Source: DASQPE01 sp041488455 (lineage in GTDB: Bacteria > Gemmatimonadota > Gemmatimonadetes > Gemmatimonadales > GWC2-71-9). Taken from it: a stretch of 13,658 bases of DNA. The translations under genes and the position numbers were made by a program. Below the pieces are notes generated by a model. It worked only from the letters and a program-made list of their open reading frames with translations, had not been told where the DNA came from and searched no databases. Below are positions 6,896 to 13,658 of this stretch, in pieces (position 1 is the first letter of the stretch; each line of letters starts with the position of its first letter). The DNA lies in the NCBI GenBank assembly GCA_041488455.1, contig JBGPPG010000089.1, forward strand, positions 1-13,658, written 5' to 3'.

Positions 6896-8030
6896 CCAGG
6901 GCCTCGCGGTACCACCCCTCGCAGACTTCGGCCACGTGGTCGGGAGACAGGCGCAGGCGCCACGCCTCGCCCTCGGACCGTCCCTGGGCGAGACGCTGCG
7001 GGTCGCTGAGCACGTCGAGCGCGGCGTCGGCGAGCGCCTCGGCCGCAGGCAGCGTCAGCCGGCCCGCCCCGCGCTCGGGGACGATGTCGAGCACGCCGCC
7101 GCCGTCCCAGCACGCGACCACCGGCACCCCGGCCATCAGGGCCTCGGCGGCGGCGAGCCCGAAGCCCTCGCCCTGGGCCGGAAAGAGCATGAGGTCGGCG
7201 CGGGCCAGGAACTCCGGGATGCGATCGGGGCTGACCGCGCCGGCGAAGGTGACGAGGTGCGCGACCCCGCGCCGCTGCGCCAGCGCCTCGAGCGCCGCCC
7301 GCTCCGGGCCGTCGCCGACGACGGTGAGCGGCGTTTCGCGGCCGAGCTCGACGAGACAGGCGAGGGCGTCCAGCGCGAGATGCACCCGCTTCTGCGCGGT
7401 GAGCCGCGCGATCGTCACGATCCCGCCACCGCCCGTGGTCCAGGGATAGCCCGACGCGTCCACCGGCATCGGCTGGACGTGCTCCTTGGGGATGTGCGTC
7501 GCGGTCGCCGTCTGCACCCAGGTCGCGAGCTCGCGCGACACGACGGTCACCACGCGCGCGCGGCGGATCACCGGGGTTCCGAGCCGCCGGGCGACGGCGG
7601 AGCGGCGGAGGAGTGCGGCGTCGGTGCCGTGCAGGGTCAGCACCGCCGGCGCTGTCGCGGGAATGGCGAGCCCGGCGGGCACCCACCAGTGGGCGTGCAG
7701 GAGATCCGCTCCGGCCGCCAGCTCCTCGCGAGCCGCGCGGCGCAGGGCGCGCCAGAGACCGGCAAGCGCGAGCCAGCCGCCCGCGCGGCGGGCGGCTGCC
7801 TGCATGTTGCCCTGGTACGCGAGCGTCTCCCGCCGCGCGGCGGCGTAACGGACGCGACGCACGGTGATGCCGCGGATCTGGCCCTCCCCGCCCTGCCCCG
7901 CGTCGCTCGGCGCCACTACGCGCACGCCCACACCCCGGCGGACCAGCGCTTCGGCGAGGGTAGCGAGGAACGAGCCGGAGAGATCGCCGGGCCAGCGGGG
8001 ATAGTTGTGGGTCACGAAGACGACCCGCAC
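6888..8030 (-). CDS. Family 4 (GT-B) glycosyltransferase
   Basis: A 380-residue retaining glycosyltransferase with two Rossmann halves. The N-terminal half begins RVVFVTHNYPRWPGDLSGSF, typical of GT4 enzymes that build surface glycans, and carries HAHWWVP (112-118) and LTLHGTD (131-137). The C-terminal nucleotide-sugar half has the basic pair K214-R215 in the TAQKRVH segment, VVGDGPER (237-244), and the E-x7-E motif from E288 to E296 (EGFGLAAAE) that binds the donor sugar. No membrane segment is seen, so it acts at the cytoplasmic face. The GTG start at 8030 follows the GT2 stop by 3 bp, without a clear Shine-Dalgarno. Donor and acceptor cannot be named. Context suggests a step in making a lipid-linked or surface saccharide. 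Confidence 0.92.
   Translation of the reverse strand: MRVVFVTHNYPRWPGDLSGSFLATLAEALVRRGVGVRVVAPSDAGQGGEGQIRGITVRRVRYAAARRETLAYQGNMQAAARRAGGWLALAGLWRALRRAAREELAAGADLLHAHWWVPAGLAIPATAPAVLTLHGTDAALLRRSAVARRLGTPVIRRARVVTVVSRELATWVQTATATHIPKEHVQPMPVDASGYPWTTGGGGIVTIARLTAQKRVHLALDALACLVELGRETPLTVVGDGPERAALEALAQRRGVAHLVTFAGAVSPDRIPEFLARADLMLFPAQGEGFGLAAAEALMAGVPVVACWDGGGVLDIVPERGAGRLTLPAAEALADAALDVLSDPQRLAQGRSEGEAWRLRLSPDHVAEVCEGWYREALGG
7882..7898 (-). other. Pair of KOPS-like octamers directed toward dif
   Basis: CCCTCCCC (7882-7889) and CCCTGCCC (7891-7898) read GGGGAGGG and GGGCAGGG on the minus strand, both fitting the E. coli FtsK-orienting pattern GGGNAGGG and pointing left, toward dif. They lie inside the GT4 gene. 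Whether FtsK of this organism uses this octamer is unknown. Confidence 0.25.
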
Positions 8031-8033
8031 CGG

Positions 8034-8993
8034 CTAATCCCGATGGTCGGCGCCGCCGAGACGGGCGATGGCGCGCGCGATGCCGCGGTTCTCTTCGCGG
8101 AGTCCCGCGATCAGCTCTCCGACGAACCCAAAGCCGAAGAGCGCGATGCCGGCGATCACCATCGTCTCGACCAGGTTGAGGAGGGGACGGAGACCGATGC
8201 CGTAGCCGAAGCGCAGGACCAGCGCCACCACGCCGGCCAGAAAGCCCAGGCCGAACAGCGTGGCGCCGAGAACACCGAAGAAGAGCATCGGCTTGCGGCC
8301 GAAGCGAAGCTGAAACCACACGGAGAGGAGATCGAGCACGCCAACGGGTATGCGGGTCCAGGTGAACTTGGACACGCCCGCCTTGCGGGCGTACACGGGG
8401 ACAGGCTGGGACATGAGGCGGAACCCGTCGGCGGCCGCGATCACCACCATGAAGCGGTGCCAGTCGGGACGGAGCGGGAGATCCGCGACGACTTCGCGCC
8501 GGTACGCCTTCACCGAGTTGAGATCGGTGACCCGGACGCCGAACAGCGCGCGGCAGAGCCAGTTGTAGACGCTGGAAACGAATGCCTTGTCGTACTTCCC
8601 CTGCTTGGTGCCGGTGACGATGTCGGCCCGGCCCTCGAGGATGGGCCGCACGAGCGCCGGGATATCCTCCGGCAGGTACTGGAGGTCGGCCGGGTAGAAC
8701 ACGAAGACGTCGCCCCGGGCCGCGTCGCCGGCGGAGCGGAGGGCGTCGGCGATGCCGCGCTGGCGCCGGTGGGTCACGACCTGGAGAAACGGGTACCGGC
8801 CGCGCAGCTCGCGGAGCACGCGCGCGGTCTCGTCGCGCGAGCCGTCGTCCACCACCACGACCTCGAAGCTGAAGCCGGCGGGGCCGAGGGACTCGGCGCA
8901 GAGCGCGAGGAACTCGGGCAGGTTCGGCGCCTCGTCCTTGGCGGGCACGAGCACACTGACGTCGAGGGGGTCAGCGGAGCCGACCGCCGTCAT
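8034..8993 (-). CDS. GT2 glycosyltransferase with C-terminal membrane helices (DPM/GtrB-like)
   Basis: A 319-residue inverting family 2 enzyme of the polyprenyl-phosphate sugar transferase type. Motifs are VPAKDEAPN (16-24), VVDDGSRDET (48-57), the metal-site variant YPADLQYLPED (100-110), GTKQGK (128-133) and DLNSVKAYRR (157-166, equivalent to the usual D-x-x-GGFR-type region). Two hydrophobic segments follow at about 236-260 and 272-298, as in GtrB/ArnC-like enzymes anchored in the inner membrane. It therefore differs from the second GT2 of the operon, which has no membrane segments, and may load a different sugar. The ATG at 8993 overlaps the rpoN stop as ATGA, giving tight translational coupling to sigma-54. 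The nucleotide sugar cannot be told from sequence. Confidence 0.9.
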   Translation of the reverse strand: MTAVGSADPLDVSVLVPAKDEAPNLPEFLALCAESLGPAGFSFEVVVVDDGSRDETARVLRELRGRYPFLQVVTHRRQRGIADALRSAGDAARGDVFVFYPADLQYLPEDIPALVRPILEGRADIVTGTKQGKYDKAFVSSVYNWLCRALFGVRVTDLNSVKAYRREVVADLPLRPDWHRFMVVIAAADGFRLMSQPVPVYARKAGVSKFTWTRIPVGVLDLLSVWFQLRFGRKPMLFFGVLGATLFGLGFLAGVVALVLRFGYGIGLRPLLNLVETMVIAGIALFGFGFVGELIAGLREENRGIARAIARLGGADHRD

Positions 8994-10513
8994 ACGCGCT
9001 TGCGCATCCTGGCGGGGAGAATGCCGAGCTGGTCGCGGTACTTGGCGACCGTGCGGCGCGCGATCTGGATGCCCTGCTCCTGGAAGAGATGGACGATCTG
9101 CTGGTCGGTGAGCGGCTTGGAGGGGTTTTCCTCGGCGACCATCTTCTCCAGCTTGGCCCGGATGGACCGGGCGCTGGCGTCCTCGCCCGACGCGGTGGCG
9201 AGCGCGCTGGAGAAGAAGAACTTGAGGGGGAGCACGCCGCGCGGCGTCTGCACGTACTTCTCGTTGGTTACGCGGCTCACCGTGCTCTCGTGCATGTTGA
9301 TCACTTCCGCCACCTCGCGCAGGGTGAGCGGCTTGAGGTACTCGATCCCCTTCTCGAAAAAGTCGCGCTGCCGGTCCACGATGAAGTTCATGACCTTGAG
9401 CATCGTCTGGCGGCGCTGCTCGATCGCCTGGATCATCCAGTTGGCGCTGTTCATCTTGGCCGCGATGAACTCGCGGTTCTCCTGGGTGAGCTTCTTCTTG
9501 TCCCGCGCCACCTCCTGGTAGGCCCGGCTCAGCCGGAGCCGCGGCATTCCGGTGTCATTCAGGAAAACGTGGTAGCGGTCGCCGATCTTCTCGACGATCA
9601 GGTCGGGGATGATGTACCCGTCGCTCCGGTCGGAGTGCTTGATGCCCGGCTTGGGATCGAAGCGGGCGAGCTGGTCCGCGGCCGCCTGGACCGCGGCGGG
9701 CTCGACGCCGAAGCGCTTGGCCAGGTCGTTCCACCGGTGTGCGATCAGATCGGGAAACGCATCCGCCACCAGCCGGTACGTCAGCGACTCGGTGTCGCCG
9801 GCGTCCTTGAGCTGGAGCAGCAGGCACTCGCGGAGATCGCGCGCGCCGACGCCCGCCGGGTCGAGCTTCTGGATGATGGCGAGCATGTCCTCGGCGTCGG
9901 CCAGCGTGTACTCGGTCCCGGGTGGAAGCGCGGGGGTAGGCTCCGCCTCCGCTACGTCCGTCTCCCCTTCGGCGGGCTCCGGCTGTGCCGCCCGGAGGTG
10001 CGAGGCCACGAGCTGGTTGACCGAGCCCACCAGCTCCTCGAGCGACGCCGCGAGGTATCCGTCGTCGGTCATGTTCCCGATGAATTCCTCGGCGAGCAGA
10101 TGCTGGCGCGGCGTCAGCTCCAGCATCCGGAGCTGCTCGCGGAGATGGTCGGTGAGGTTGCGGGTCTCGACGGTGACGGGCTCGGTGTATTCCTGCACCT
10201 CGAACTGCTCGCGGGTGCCGCCGACATCGAACCCGTTGAGGAGGATCTCCTCCCAGTCCATCTCCTCCTCTTTCTCCTTTTGCTCCTTCTCCTTCTCCTT
10301 CTCCTGGTCCTTGGAGGCCTCCTGCTCCGGGGCCTCCTCGTCCTCCGGCTCGAGCAGCTCGAGGAACGGATTCGCCAGCAGCTCCTGTTTGAGGTGCTGC
10401 TGGAGGTCCATCATGGGCATGTACAGCATGTCCATGGCCTGGTAGAGCCGCGGGTTGACCCGAAGCTCCTGGCGCAGGCTCGTCTGCTGGGAGAGACCGG
10501 TTCGGAGGCTCAC
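8990..10513 (-). CDS. rpoN: RNA polymerase sigma-54 factor RpoN
   Basis: The alternative sigma factor for -24/-12 promoters, which needs ATP-dependent activators. The protein has 507 residues, close to the usual size. Region I (about 5-52) is the Q/L-rich activator-interaction segment, with LSQQTSLRQELRVNPRLYQA. Residues 55-89 form a highly charged, mostly acidic Lys/Glu/Gln/Asp region II. The core-binding domain follows, with a second acidic linker at about 176-200 (PEPAEGETDVAEAEP). The HTH lies at about 397-420 (LTLREVAEVINMHESTVSRV) and the RpoN box ARRTVAKYR at 485-493, intact. The GTG start at 10513 overlaps the lptB stop as GTGA and has GGAG about 8 bp upstream. Adjacency to lptB is a widely conserved arrangement. 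The hpf gene often found next is replaced here by glycosyltransferases. No sigma-54 activator lies in the window. Confidence 0.97.
   Translation of the reverse strand: MSLRTGLSQQTSLRQELRVNPRLYQAMDMLYMPMMDLQQHLKQELLANPFLELLEPEDEEAPEQEASKDQEKEKEKEQKEKEEEMDWEEILLNGFDVGGTREQFEVQEYTEPVTVETRNLTDHLREQLRMLELTPRQHLLAEEFIGNMTDDGYLAASLEELVGSVNQLVASHLRAAQPEPAEGETDVAEAEPTPALPPGTEYTLADAEDMLAIIQKLDPAGVGARDLRECLLLQLKDAGDTESLTYRLVADAFPDLIAHRWNDLAKRFGVEPAAVQAAADQLARFDPKPGIKHSDRSDGYIIPDLIVEKIGDRYHVFLNDTGMPRLRLSRAYQEVARDKKKLTQENREFIAAKMNSANWMIQAIEQRRQTMLKVMNFIVDRQRDFFEKGIEYLKPLTLREVAEVINMHESTVSRVTNEKYVQTPRGVLPLKFFFSSALATASGEDASARSIRAKLEKMVAEENPSKPLTDQQIVHLFQEQGIQIARRTVAKYRDQLGILPARMRKRV
10283..10306 (-). repeat. 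Hexanucleotide repeat inside rpoN encoding Lys-Glu runs
   Basis: The unit CTCCTT occurs three times in a row at 10283-10300, followed by a partial CTCCT, with looser pyrimidine-rich copies on either side. On the coding strand it gives alternating Lys and Glu in the charged region II of sigma-54 (about residues 70-84). Length changes by whole units would keep the frame, so it can vary without breaking the gene. Confidence 0.6.
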
Positions 10514-11649
10514 GCGGCCGGCTCCAGGCGCGCGCGGAGACGCGACGTCAGCGTGGGGCCGAGATAGCGTTCGGCCACGTGCTCATCGTAGACCAGGTCG
10601 CGGACGGTGCCGGCGGCCTGAACCTTCCCTTCGAACATGATGTAGGCGCGATCCACGATGTCGAGGGTCTGCTCCACGTTGTGGTCCGTGATCAGGACGC
10701 CGATGCCCCGATGGCGGAGCCCGGCCACGATGGTCTGTATGTCGTGGACAGCGATCGGATCGACGCCGGCAAACGGCTCGTCCAGCAGCATGAACTTGGG
10801 CTCCGTGACCAAGGCCCGCGTGATCTCCAGCCGGCGGCGCTCTCCGCCGCTCAGGGCATATGCCCGCACCTTCCGCAGGTGCCGGATGCCCAGCTCGTCG
10901 AGCATCTGCTCCAGCGCCCGCAGGCGCTCCTGGCGCGAGATGCGTCTGGTCTCCAGTATCGCCAGGATGTTCTCCTCGACCGTCATCCGGCGGAAGACCG
11001 ACGGCTCCTGCGCGAGGTACCCGATGCCGGCCCGCGCCCGGCGGAACATCGGCGCCCGGGTGAGGTCCTTCCCATCGAGCGTCACCCGGCCCGCCTCGGG
11101 GCGGATGAGGCCGGTGAGCAGGTAGAAGGTCGTGGTCTTGCCGGCCCCGTTGGGCCCGAGCAGCCCGACGATCTCCCCCTGACAGAGCCGGACCGTGACC
11201 CGGTCCACCACCCGGCGGCCGCGATAGCTCTTGGTGAGCTCGCTGCCTTCGAGCACGCTCGCCGGCCGAGGCGGCGCCACCGCCGGGTGGGCATCCGCGC
11301 GCTCCGCCGTCGCGAGCAGTGCCGCGGCCGCGCCCTCACGGTCGCGCACCGCATCGGACCACCACGGCGCCGCCGCCCGCACGACCTCCCACCGCTCGGC
11401 CGCCCCGTCCTCGACCCAGCCGCCGGTGGCCAGACGGGGCAGCACAGACTCGATCACGTGCGCCCGCACCGAGTCGCCCAGTCCCTCCGGCGGCTGATAC
11501 AGTCGGAGAAACGCCTCCCGGTACCCGCCCAGCAGGTCGGCGAGCCGAGCGTCGCCCTCGGTGCCGGCGGCGCGAACCAGCGCGGCCAGCGCCAGCGCCA
11601 GGGAGGGGTCGGTGTCGTCGAGTCGCGCGAGCCAGGGCGGCTGGGTCAC
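10510..11649 (-). CDS. lptB: LPS export ABC transporter ATPase LptB with N-terminal extension
   Basis: The cytoplasmic ATPase that, with LptF and LptG, extracts lipopolysaccharide from the inner membrane. The ABC domain starts at about residue 132 and is complete: SYRGRRVV (141-148), Walker A GPNGAGKTT (165-173), Q-loop Q214, signature LSGGE (266-270), Walker B FMLLDEP (286-292, Glu291), H-loop His323, and the LptB-typical EPFAGVDPIAV and ITDHNVEQTL. The ending YLGPTL is close to that of E. coli LptB (YLGEDF). The whole protein has 379 residues against about 240 for the usual LptB. The extra 130 residues are Ala/Leu/Arg-rich, probably helical, with no membrane segment and no domain I recognise. 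The GTG start at 11649 overlaps the LptA-like stop as GTGA, with AAGGAG upstream, so the extension is probably translated. A GTG at codon 132 would give a normal-size LptB. Confidence 0.93.
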   Translation of the reverse strand: MTQPPWLARLDDTDPSLALALAALVRAAGTEGDARLADLLGGYREAFLRLYQPPEGLGDSVRAHVIESVLPRLATGGWVEDGAAERWEVVRAAAPWWSDAVRDREGAAAALLATAERADAHPAVAPPRPASVLEGSELTKSYRGRRVVDRVTVRLCQGEIVGLLGPNGAGKTTTFYLLTGLIRPEAGRVTLDGKDLTRAPMFRRARAGIGYLAQEPSVFRRMTVEENILAILETRRISRQERLRALEQMLDELGIRHLRKVRAYALSGGERRRLEITRALVTEPKFMLLDEPFAGVDPIAVHDIQTIVAGLRHRGIGVLITDHNVEQTLDIVDRAYIMFEGKVQAAGTVRDLVYDEHVAERYLGPTLTSRLRARLEPAA

Positions 11650-13010
11650 GGCGCGCCCGGCTCCTTGGCCTTCACCTTCGGTTTCTCGGTGGACGGCGCC
11701 AGCTGGACGCCGTCGGCAGCCCCGTGAACTTCCACCAGATCCACCTTGTCCGAGCCGTCTTGCTTCATCGTGATGACGATCTCGTCGCCGCGGGCGTAGT
11801 TGATCGACGGCCGCCCGCCCGGCTTCTTATCCGGGTCGAGGTGATAGGACCGCGCGGAGCCCCGGGCCACCAGGCGCGTGAGCACCGACTTCGTGGCTCC
11901 GGCCGAATCGCGGGGCTCGAAGGAGGCGATCACGGTGTCGCCGGTGAGCCAGTCCCGTTCCTTGGTCACCGAATCGACCTCGCCGCCGAGCCAAGCTTTC
12001 CCGAAGGCACGGGCCTCGCGCAGGTGCTGCCCGGGGGAATCGAGCGCCATGGAGTCGGCGCGGATCTCGTACTTGGCCGACGTCGCATGCGGCTTGAGAC
12101 TGTCGCCCCACGCCTCGGTGTGCTCCAGCTTCCGCTTGGCCAGGTCGTGAGCGATCGTGTCCGCCACCAGCGTCCAGTCCTGGTTCACCGCGTTGCCATC
12201 GCCTTTCGCGACCACATGCTCCAGCTCCCGGTCCTTGAGCCGGAAGTCGAGCCGCCGCCCCGCGAGGTCGAAGCTGTCGGACCCGAGCCCGTGCAGCGTC
12301 GGCCGCTTGCCGAGCAGCGTGCCGTCGTTGGCCGGGCCGGTGTCGAGCCGGAGAGAGTCGCCCCGGGCCGCGAAGTCGCTCCGGTCCACGGTGACCGTCC
12401 CCCCGGCCCAGATCCGCTCGTCGCCCTTGATGCGTACCCGGTCAGCCACGATCACGTACGGCTCGCGGGCGGGCTTGCTCGAATCCCCCGGCGCGGCGGT
12501 CGAGTCGGCCGCCGAGTCCTTGGCGAAGTACTCGATCCGCGGTCGGCTCACGGCGTACATCTCGGTCGTGTCCCGCACCCCCTTCACCGCGCGGTAGTAG
12601 TCCAGCGACGGTCCGGCGAGCGTCGAGCCGGTCTTGAGGTTCCGGGTCTTCACGTTGCCCCGGCCCTCCCACCGCTCGGCGGCCCGGTAGTAGGTGCCGA
12701 AATCGGTGTCCATGGTGAGCGTCGTGTCGCGGTAGTGGACGTGGCCCGCGAACTGGACCCGCTCCCCCGCGTACGAGGCGACGCTGTCGCTCCGCATGGT
12801 GATCTTCGTGCCCCGGCAGCTCAAGCGGACGTTCCCGCCGGCGAAGTAGTTGGTCTCGCCTCCCGCCTCGACCGCGATGCCCTGGCGATCGACGTTGTCG
12901 ATCTGGAGCGTGCAGCGGTCCGAGGTGGCACCGCTCTGCGCCGCCAGCGGCGACGCGAGCGCCAGCCCGGCGAGGCTGGTGAGCCTGGCGACCCCGGCGA
13001 GAAATCTCAT
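11646..13010 (-). CDS. lptA: Oversized LptA/OstA-like periplasmic LPS transport protein
   Basis: A 454-residue secreted protein. A signal peptide at 1-24 (MRFLAGVAR, hydrophobic core, PLAA then Q) is probably cut after Ala24. The rest is rich in short beta-strands with the OstA pattern: NVRLSCRGTKITMRSDS (60-76), VQFAGHVHYRDTTLTMDTDF (85-104), WEGRGNVKTRN (114-124), and again KGDERIWAGGTVTVDRSDF (195-213), then RLDFRLKDRELEHVVAKGDG (253-272). These look like successive jelly-roll strands of the LptA/LptD-N bridge that carries LPS across the periplasm. E. coli LptA has 185 residues, so this protein could span several modules. Two cysteines (33 and 65) might pair. The tail is polar and Lys/Pro-rich. 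The ATG at 13010 overlaps the LptC stop as ATGA. A longer in-frame start further right would run antisense-like through lptC and is rejected. It could instead be an LptD-N-like protein without a barrel. Confidence 0.82.
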   Translation of the reverse strand: MRFLAGVARLTSLAGLALASPLAAQSGATSDRCTLQIDNVDRQGIAVEAGGETNYFAGGNVRLSCRGTKITMRSDSVASYAGERVQFAGHVHYRDTTLTMDTDFGTYYRAAERWEGRGNVKTRNLKTGSTLAGPSLDYYRAVKGVRDTTEMYAVSRPRIEYFAKDSAADSTAAPGDSSKPAREPYVIVADRVRIKGDERIWAGGTVTVDRSDFAARGDSLRLDTGPANDGTLLGKRPTLHGLGSDSFDLAGRRLDFRLKDRELEHVVAKGDGNAVNQDWTLVADTIAHDLAKRKLEHTEAWGDSLKPHATSAKYEIRADSMALDSPGQHLREARAFGKAWLGGEVDSVTKERDWLTGDTVIASFEPRDSAGATKSVLTRLVARGSARSYHLDPDKKPGGRPSINYARGDEIVITMKQDGSDKVDLVEVHGAADGVQLAPSTEKPKVKAKEPGAP

Positions 13011-13570
13011 TTCTGGCCCGGCAGGAGCACGCCCTTCCCCGCGACTCCGTGCGGGCGATCGGTCACCACGTTCTTGAAGTCCGGATCCGAAGTGAACCCG
13101 GTCCCCCGGATGAACTCGCTGCCGTGCTCGAAGCGGAAGCTCTGGTCGGTCGAGATCTCGTTCTTCTTCGGATCGAACTTGAGCGTCTCGGCCGTGAGCC
13201 GGCGTCCATCCGTGGCGACCACCACCACATTGCCCTGCGCGTCCATCGAGCCGTCCTGCCACCGGTAGGTCCCGCGGTCCGCGGTGAGCCGGGACGACTC
13301 CGCGCCTTTGGGATCGTAGAACGTGGCACGGAGGTGCCGCAGCAGCGCGAGCTGGGGTCCCTCGAAGAAGTACGCGGTGTCCGCCTCGACCCGGCTCTTG
13401 CGGATACCGTCCGCAGTGACGAAGTGCGAGAACCCCTCGATCACCTGGTCCGCCGTGTCGGCCGCCTGCACCGTCGCCGTCGGCCGCGCGCCGCCGGTTC
13501 CGCACCCCGCCATCCCCGCCGCGAGGGCGAGCCCGAGACCGAGACGGGCCGCCCGGCGCGCCGGGCCCAT
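13007..13570 (-). CDS. lptC: LptC-like LPS export lipoprotein
   Basis: A 187-residue protein of the LptC/YrbK fold, which passes lipopolysaccharide from LptB2FG to LptA. The N-terminus MGPARRAARLG, hydrophobic core and MAGC (20-23) form a lipoprotein signal with Cys23 as the lipidated residue, so it is anchored by lipid and not by a transmembrane helix as in E. coli. The family pattern is visible as GFSHFVTADGIRKSRVEADTAYFFEG (46-71), LRATFYDPKGAESSRLTADRGTY (80-102), GSMDAQGNVVVVATDGRRLTAETLKFDPKKNEISTD (107-142, quoted in part) and EFIRGTGFTSDPDF (152-165). The ATG at 13570 shares one base with the upstream stop (TGATG). It is followed by the LptA-like gene through an ATGA overlap, the standard order lptC-lptA-lptB-rpoN. 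Confidence 0.9.
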   Translation of the reverse strand: MGPARRAARLGLGLALAAGMAGCGTGGARPTATVQAADTADQVIEGFSHFVTADGIRKSRVEADTAYFFEGPQLALLRHLRATFYDPKGAESSRLTADRGTYRWQDGSMDAQGNVVVVATDGRRLTAETLKFDPKKNEISTDQSFRFEHGSEFIRGTGFTSDPDFKNVVTDRPHGVAGKGVLLPGQK

Positions 13571-13658
13571 CAGCGCACGAGGCCGGCGAGCTCCGTGGCT
13601 TCGGCCGGAGCCCCACCACGCCGCCGCTTGAGCGCGGCCCCGATGAACGCCACGAACA
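13570..13658 (-). CDS. pyrG: CTP synthase PyrG, C-terminal end only (runs off the window)
   Basis: Only the last 28 codons are inside the window, ending in TGA at 13572-13570. The residues begin FVAFIGAALKRRR, preceded by an incomplete codon ending in TG that can be Leu. This fits the end of the glutaminase domain of CTP synthase, where HPLF-x-x-F-x-x-AAL is conserved (E. coli PyrG: HPLFAGFVKAA). The remaining tail GGAPAEATELAGLVR is not diagnostic. PyrG makes CTP from UTP and is often near Kdo and lipopolysaccharide genes, which fits the following lptC. The call rests on a short stretch, so another identity is possible. Confidence 0.65.
   Translation of the reverse strand, partial: FVAFIGAALKRRRGGAPAEATELAGLVR

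Noticed and set aside
6217..8319. Long minus-strand frame overlapping the GT4 gene in another phase
   Set aside because: Arg/Pro/Ala-rich without motifs; the GT4, UPF0104 and GT2 frames on the same strand carry all family signatures.
6936..9521. Very long open frame on the plus strand opposite the GT4, GT2 and rpoN genes
   Set aside because: It has no recognisable family, a composition of Arg/Gly/His/Glu typical of antisense translation of GC-rich genes, and lies wholly opposite well-identified genes.
11319..13268. Long plus-strand open frame opposite lptB, the LptA-like gene and lptC
   Set aside because: Same antisense character, low-complexity Arg/Pro-rich start, and opposite genes with clear motifs.
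11646..13619. Extended start giving the LptA-like gene about 200 more residues
   Set aside because: The extra part runs through lptC in the wrong phase and reads as random Arg/Gly-rich sequence; the ATG at 13010 gives a clean signal peptide and an ATGA overlap.
1..13658. CRISPR arrays, insertion sequences, integrases or a defence island
   Set aside because: No regularly spaced repeats, transposase, recombinase or nuclease motifs were seen; the content is core envelope metabolism.

Overview
The window is strongly GC-rich bacterial DNA. It encodes a Gram-negative envelope programme (LptC, LptA-like and LptB for lipopolysaccharide transport, and DapF for meso-diaminopimelate) together with sigma-54. 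Gene style and content fit a diderm such as a member of Gemmatimonadota or a relative. That placement is an inference from impression, not from a marker gene.

Layout. Bases 1-338 hold no recognisable gene, only hairpins and a less GC-rich patch that probably carries the promoter of the gene at 339-998 (+). That gene is a small membrane-anchored TPR protein followed by a terminator-like hairpin. Bases 999-1324 are intergenic and contain the most notable element of the window: a 28-bp sequence at 1154-1181 with the layout of a chromosomal dif site (11-bp XerC arm, 6-bp spacer, 11-bp XerD arm). It lies beside a short 8-bp tandem repeat and an imperfect palindrome of about 108 bp.

From 1325 to the right edge every gene is on the minus strand in one nearly gapless chain. 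In transcription order it reads: pyrG (3' end only), lptC, lptA-like, lptB with an N-terminal extension, rpoN, a GT2 glycosyltransferase, a GT4 glycosyltransferase, an LPG-synthase-TM/UPF0104 membrane protein, a YfhO-type membrane protein, a DPM1-like GT2, dapF, and a polytopic membrane protein of unknown function. Most junctions are GTGA or ATGA overlaps or overlaps of 8-14 bp, and the largest gap is 8 bp, so the chain is probably one translationally coupled operon whose promoter lies outside the window.

How the genes fit together. PyrG makes CTP, needed among other things for CMP-Kdo and CDP-lipid synthesis. LptC, LptA and LptB export lipopolysaccharide, and RpoN sits in its common place next to lptB. 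The two GT2 enzymes, the GT4 enzyme, the UPF0104 protein and YfhO look like a lipid-linked sugar pathway: sugar loaded onto a polyprenyl phosphate, flipped, then transferred outside the membrane. DapF supplies a peptidoglycan and lysine precursor. The single gene left of the dif-like site points right and all genes right of it point left, as expected where both replication forks end, so this window probably spans the replication terminus.
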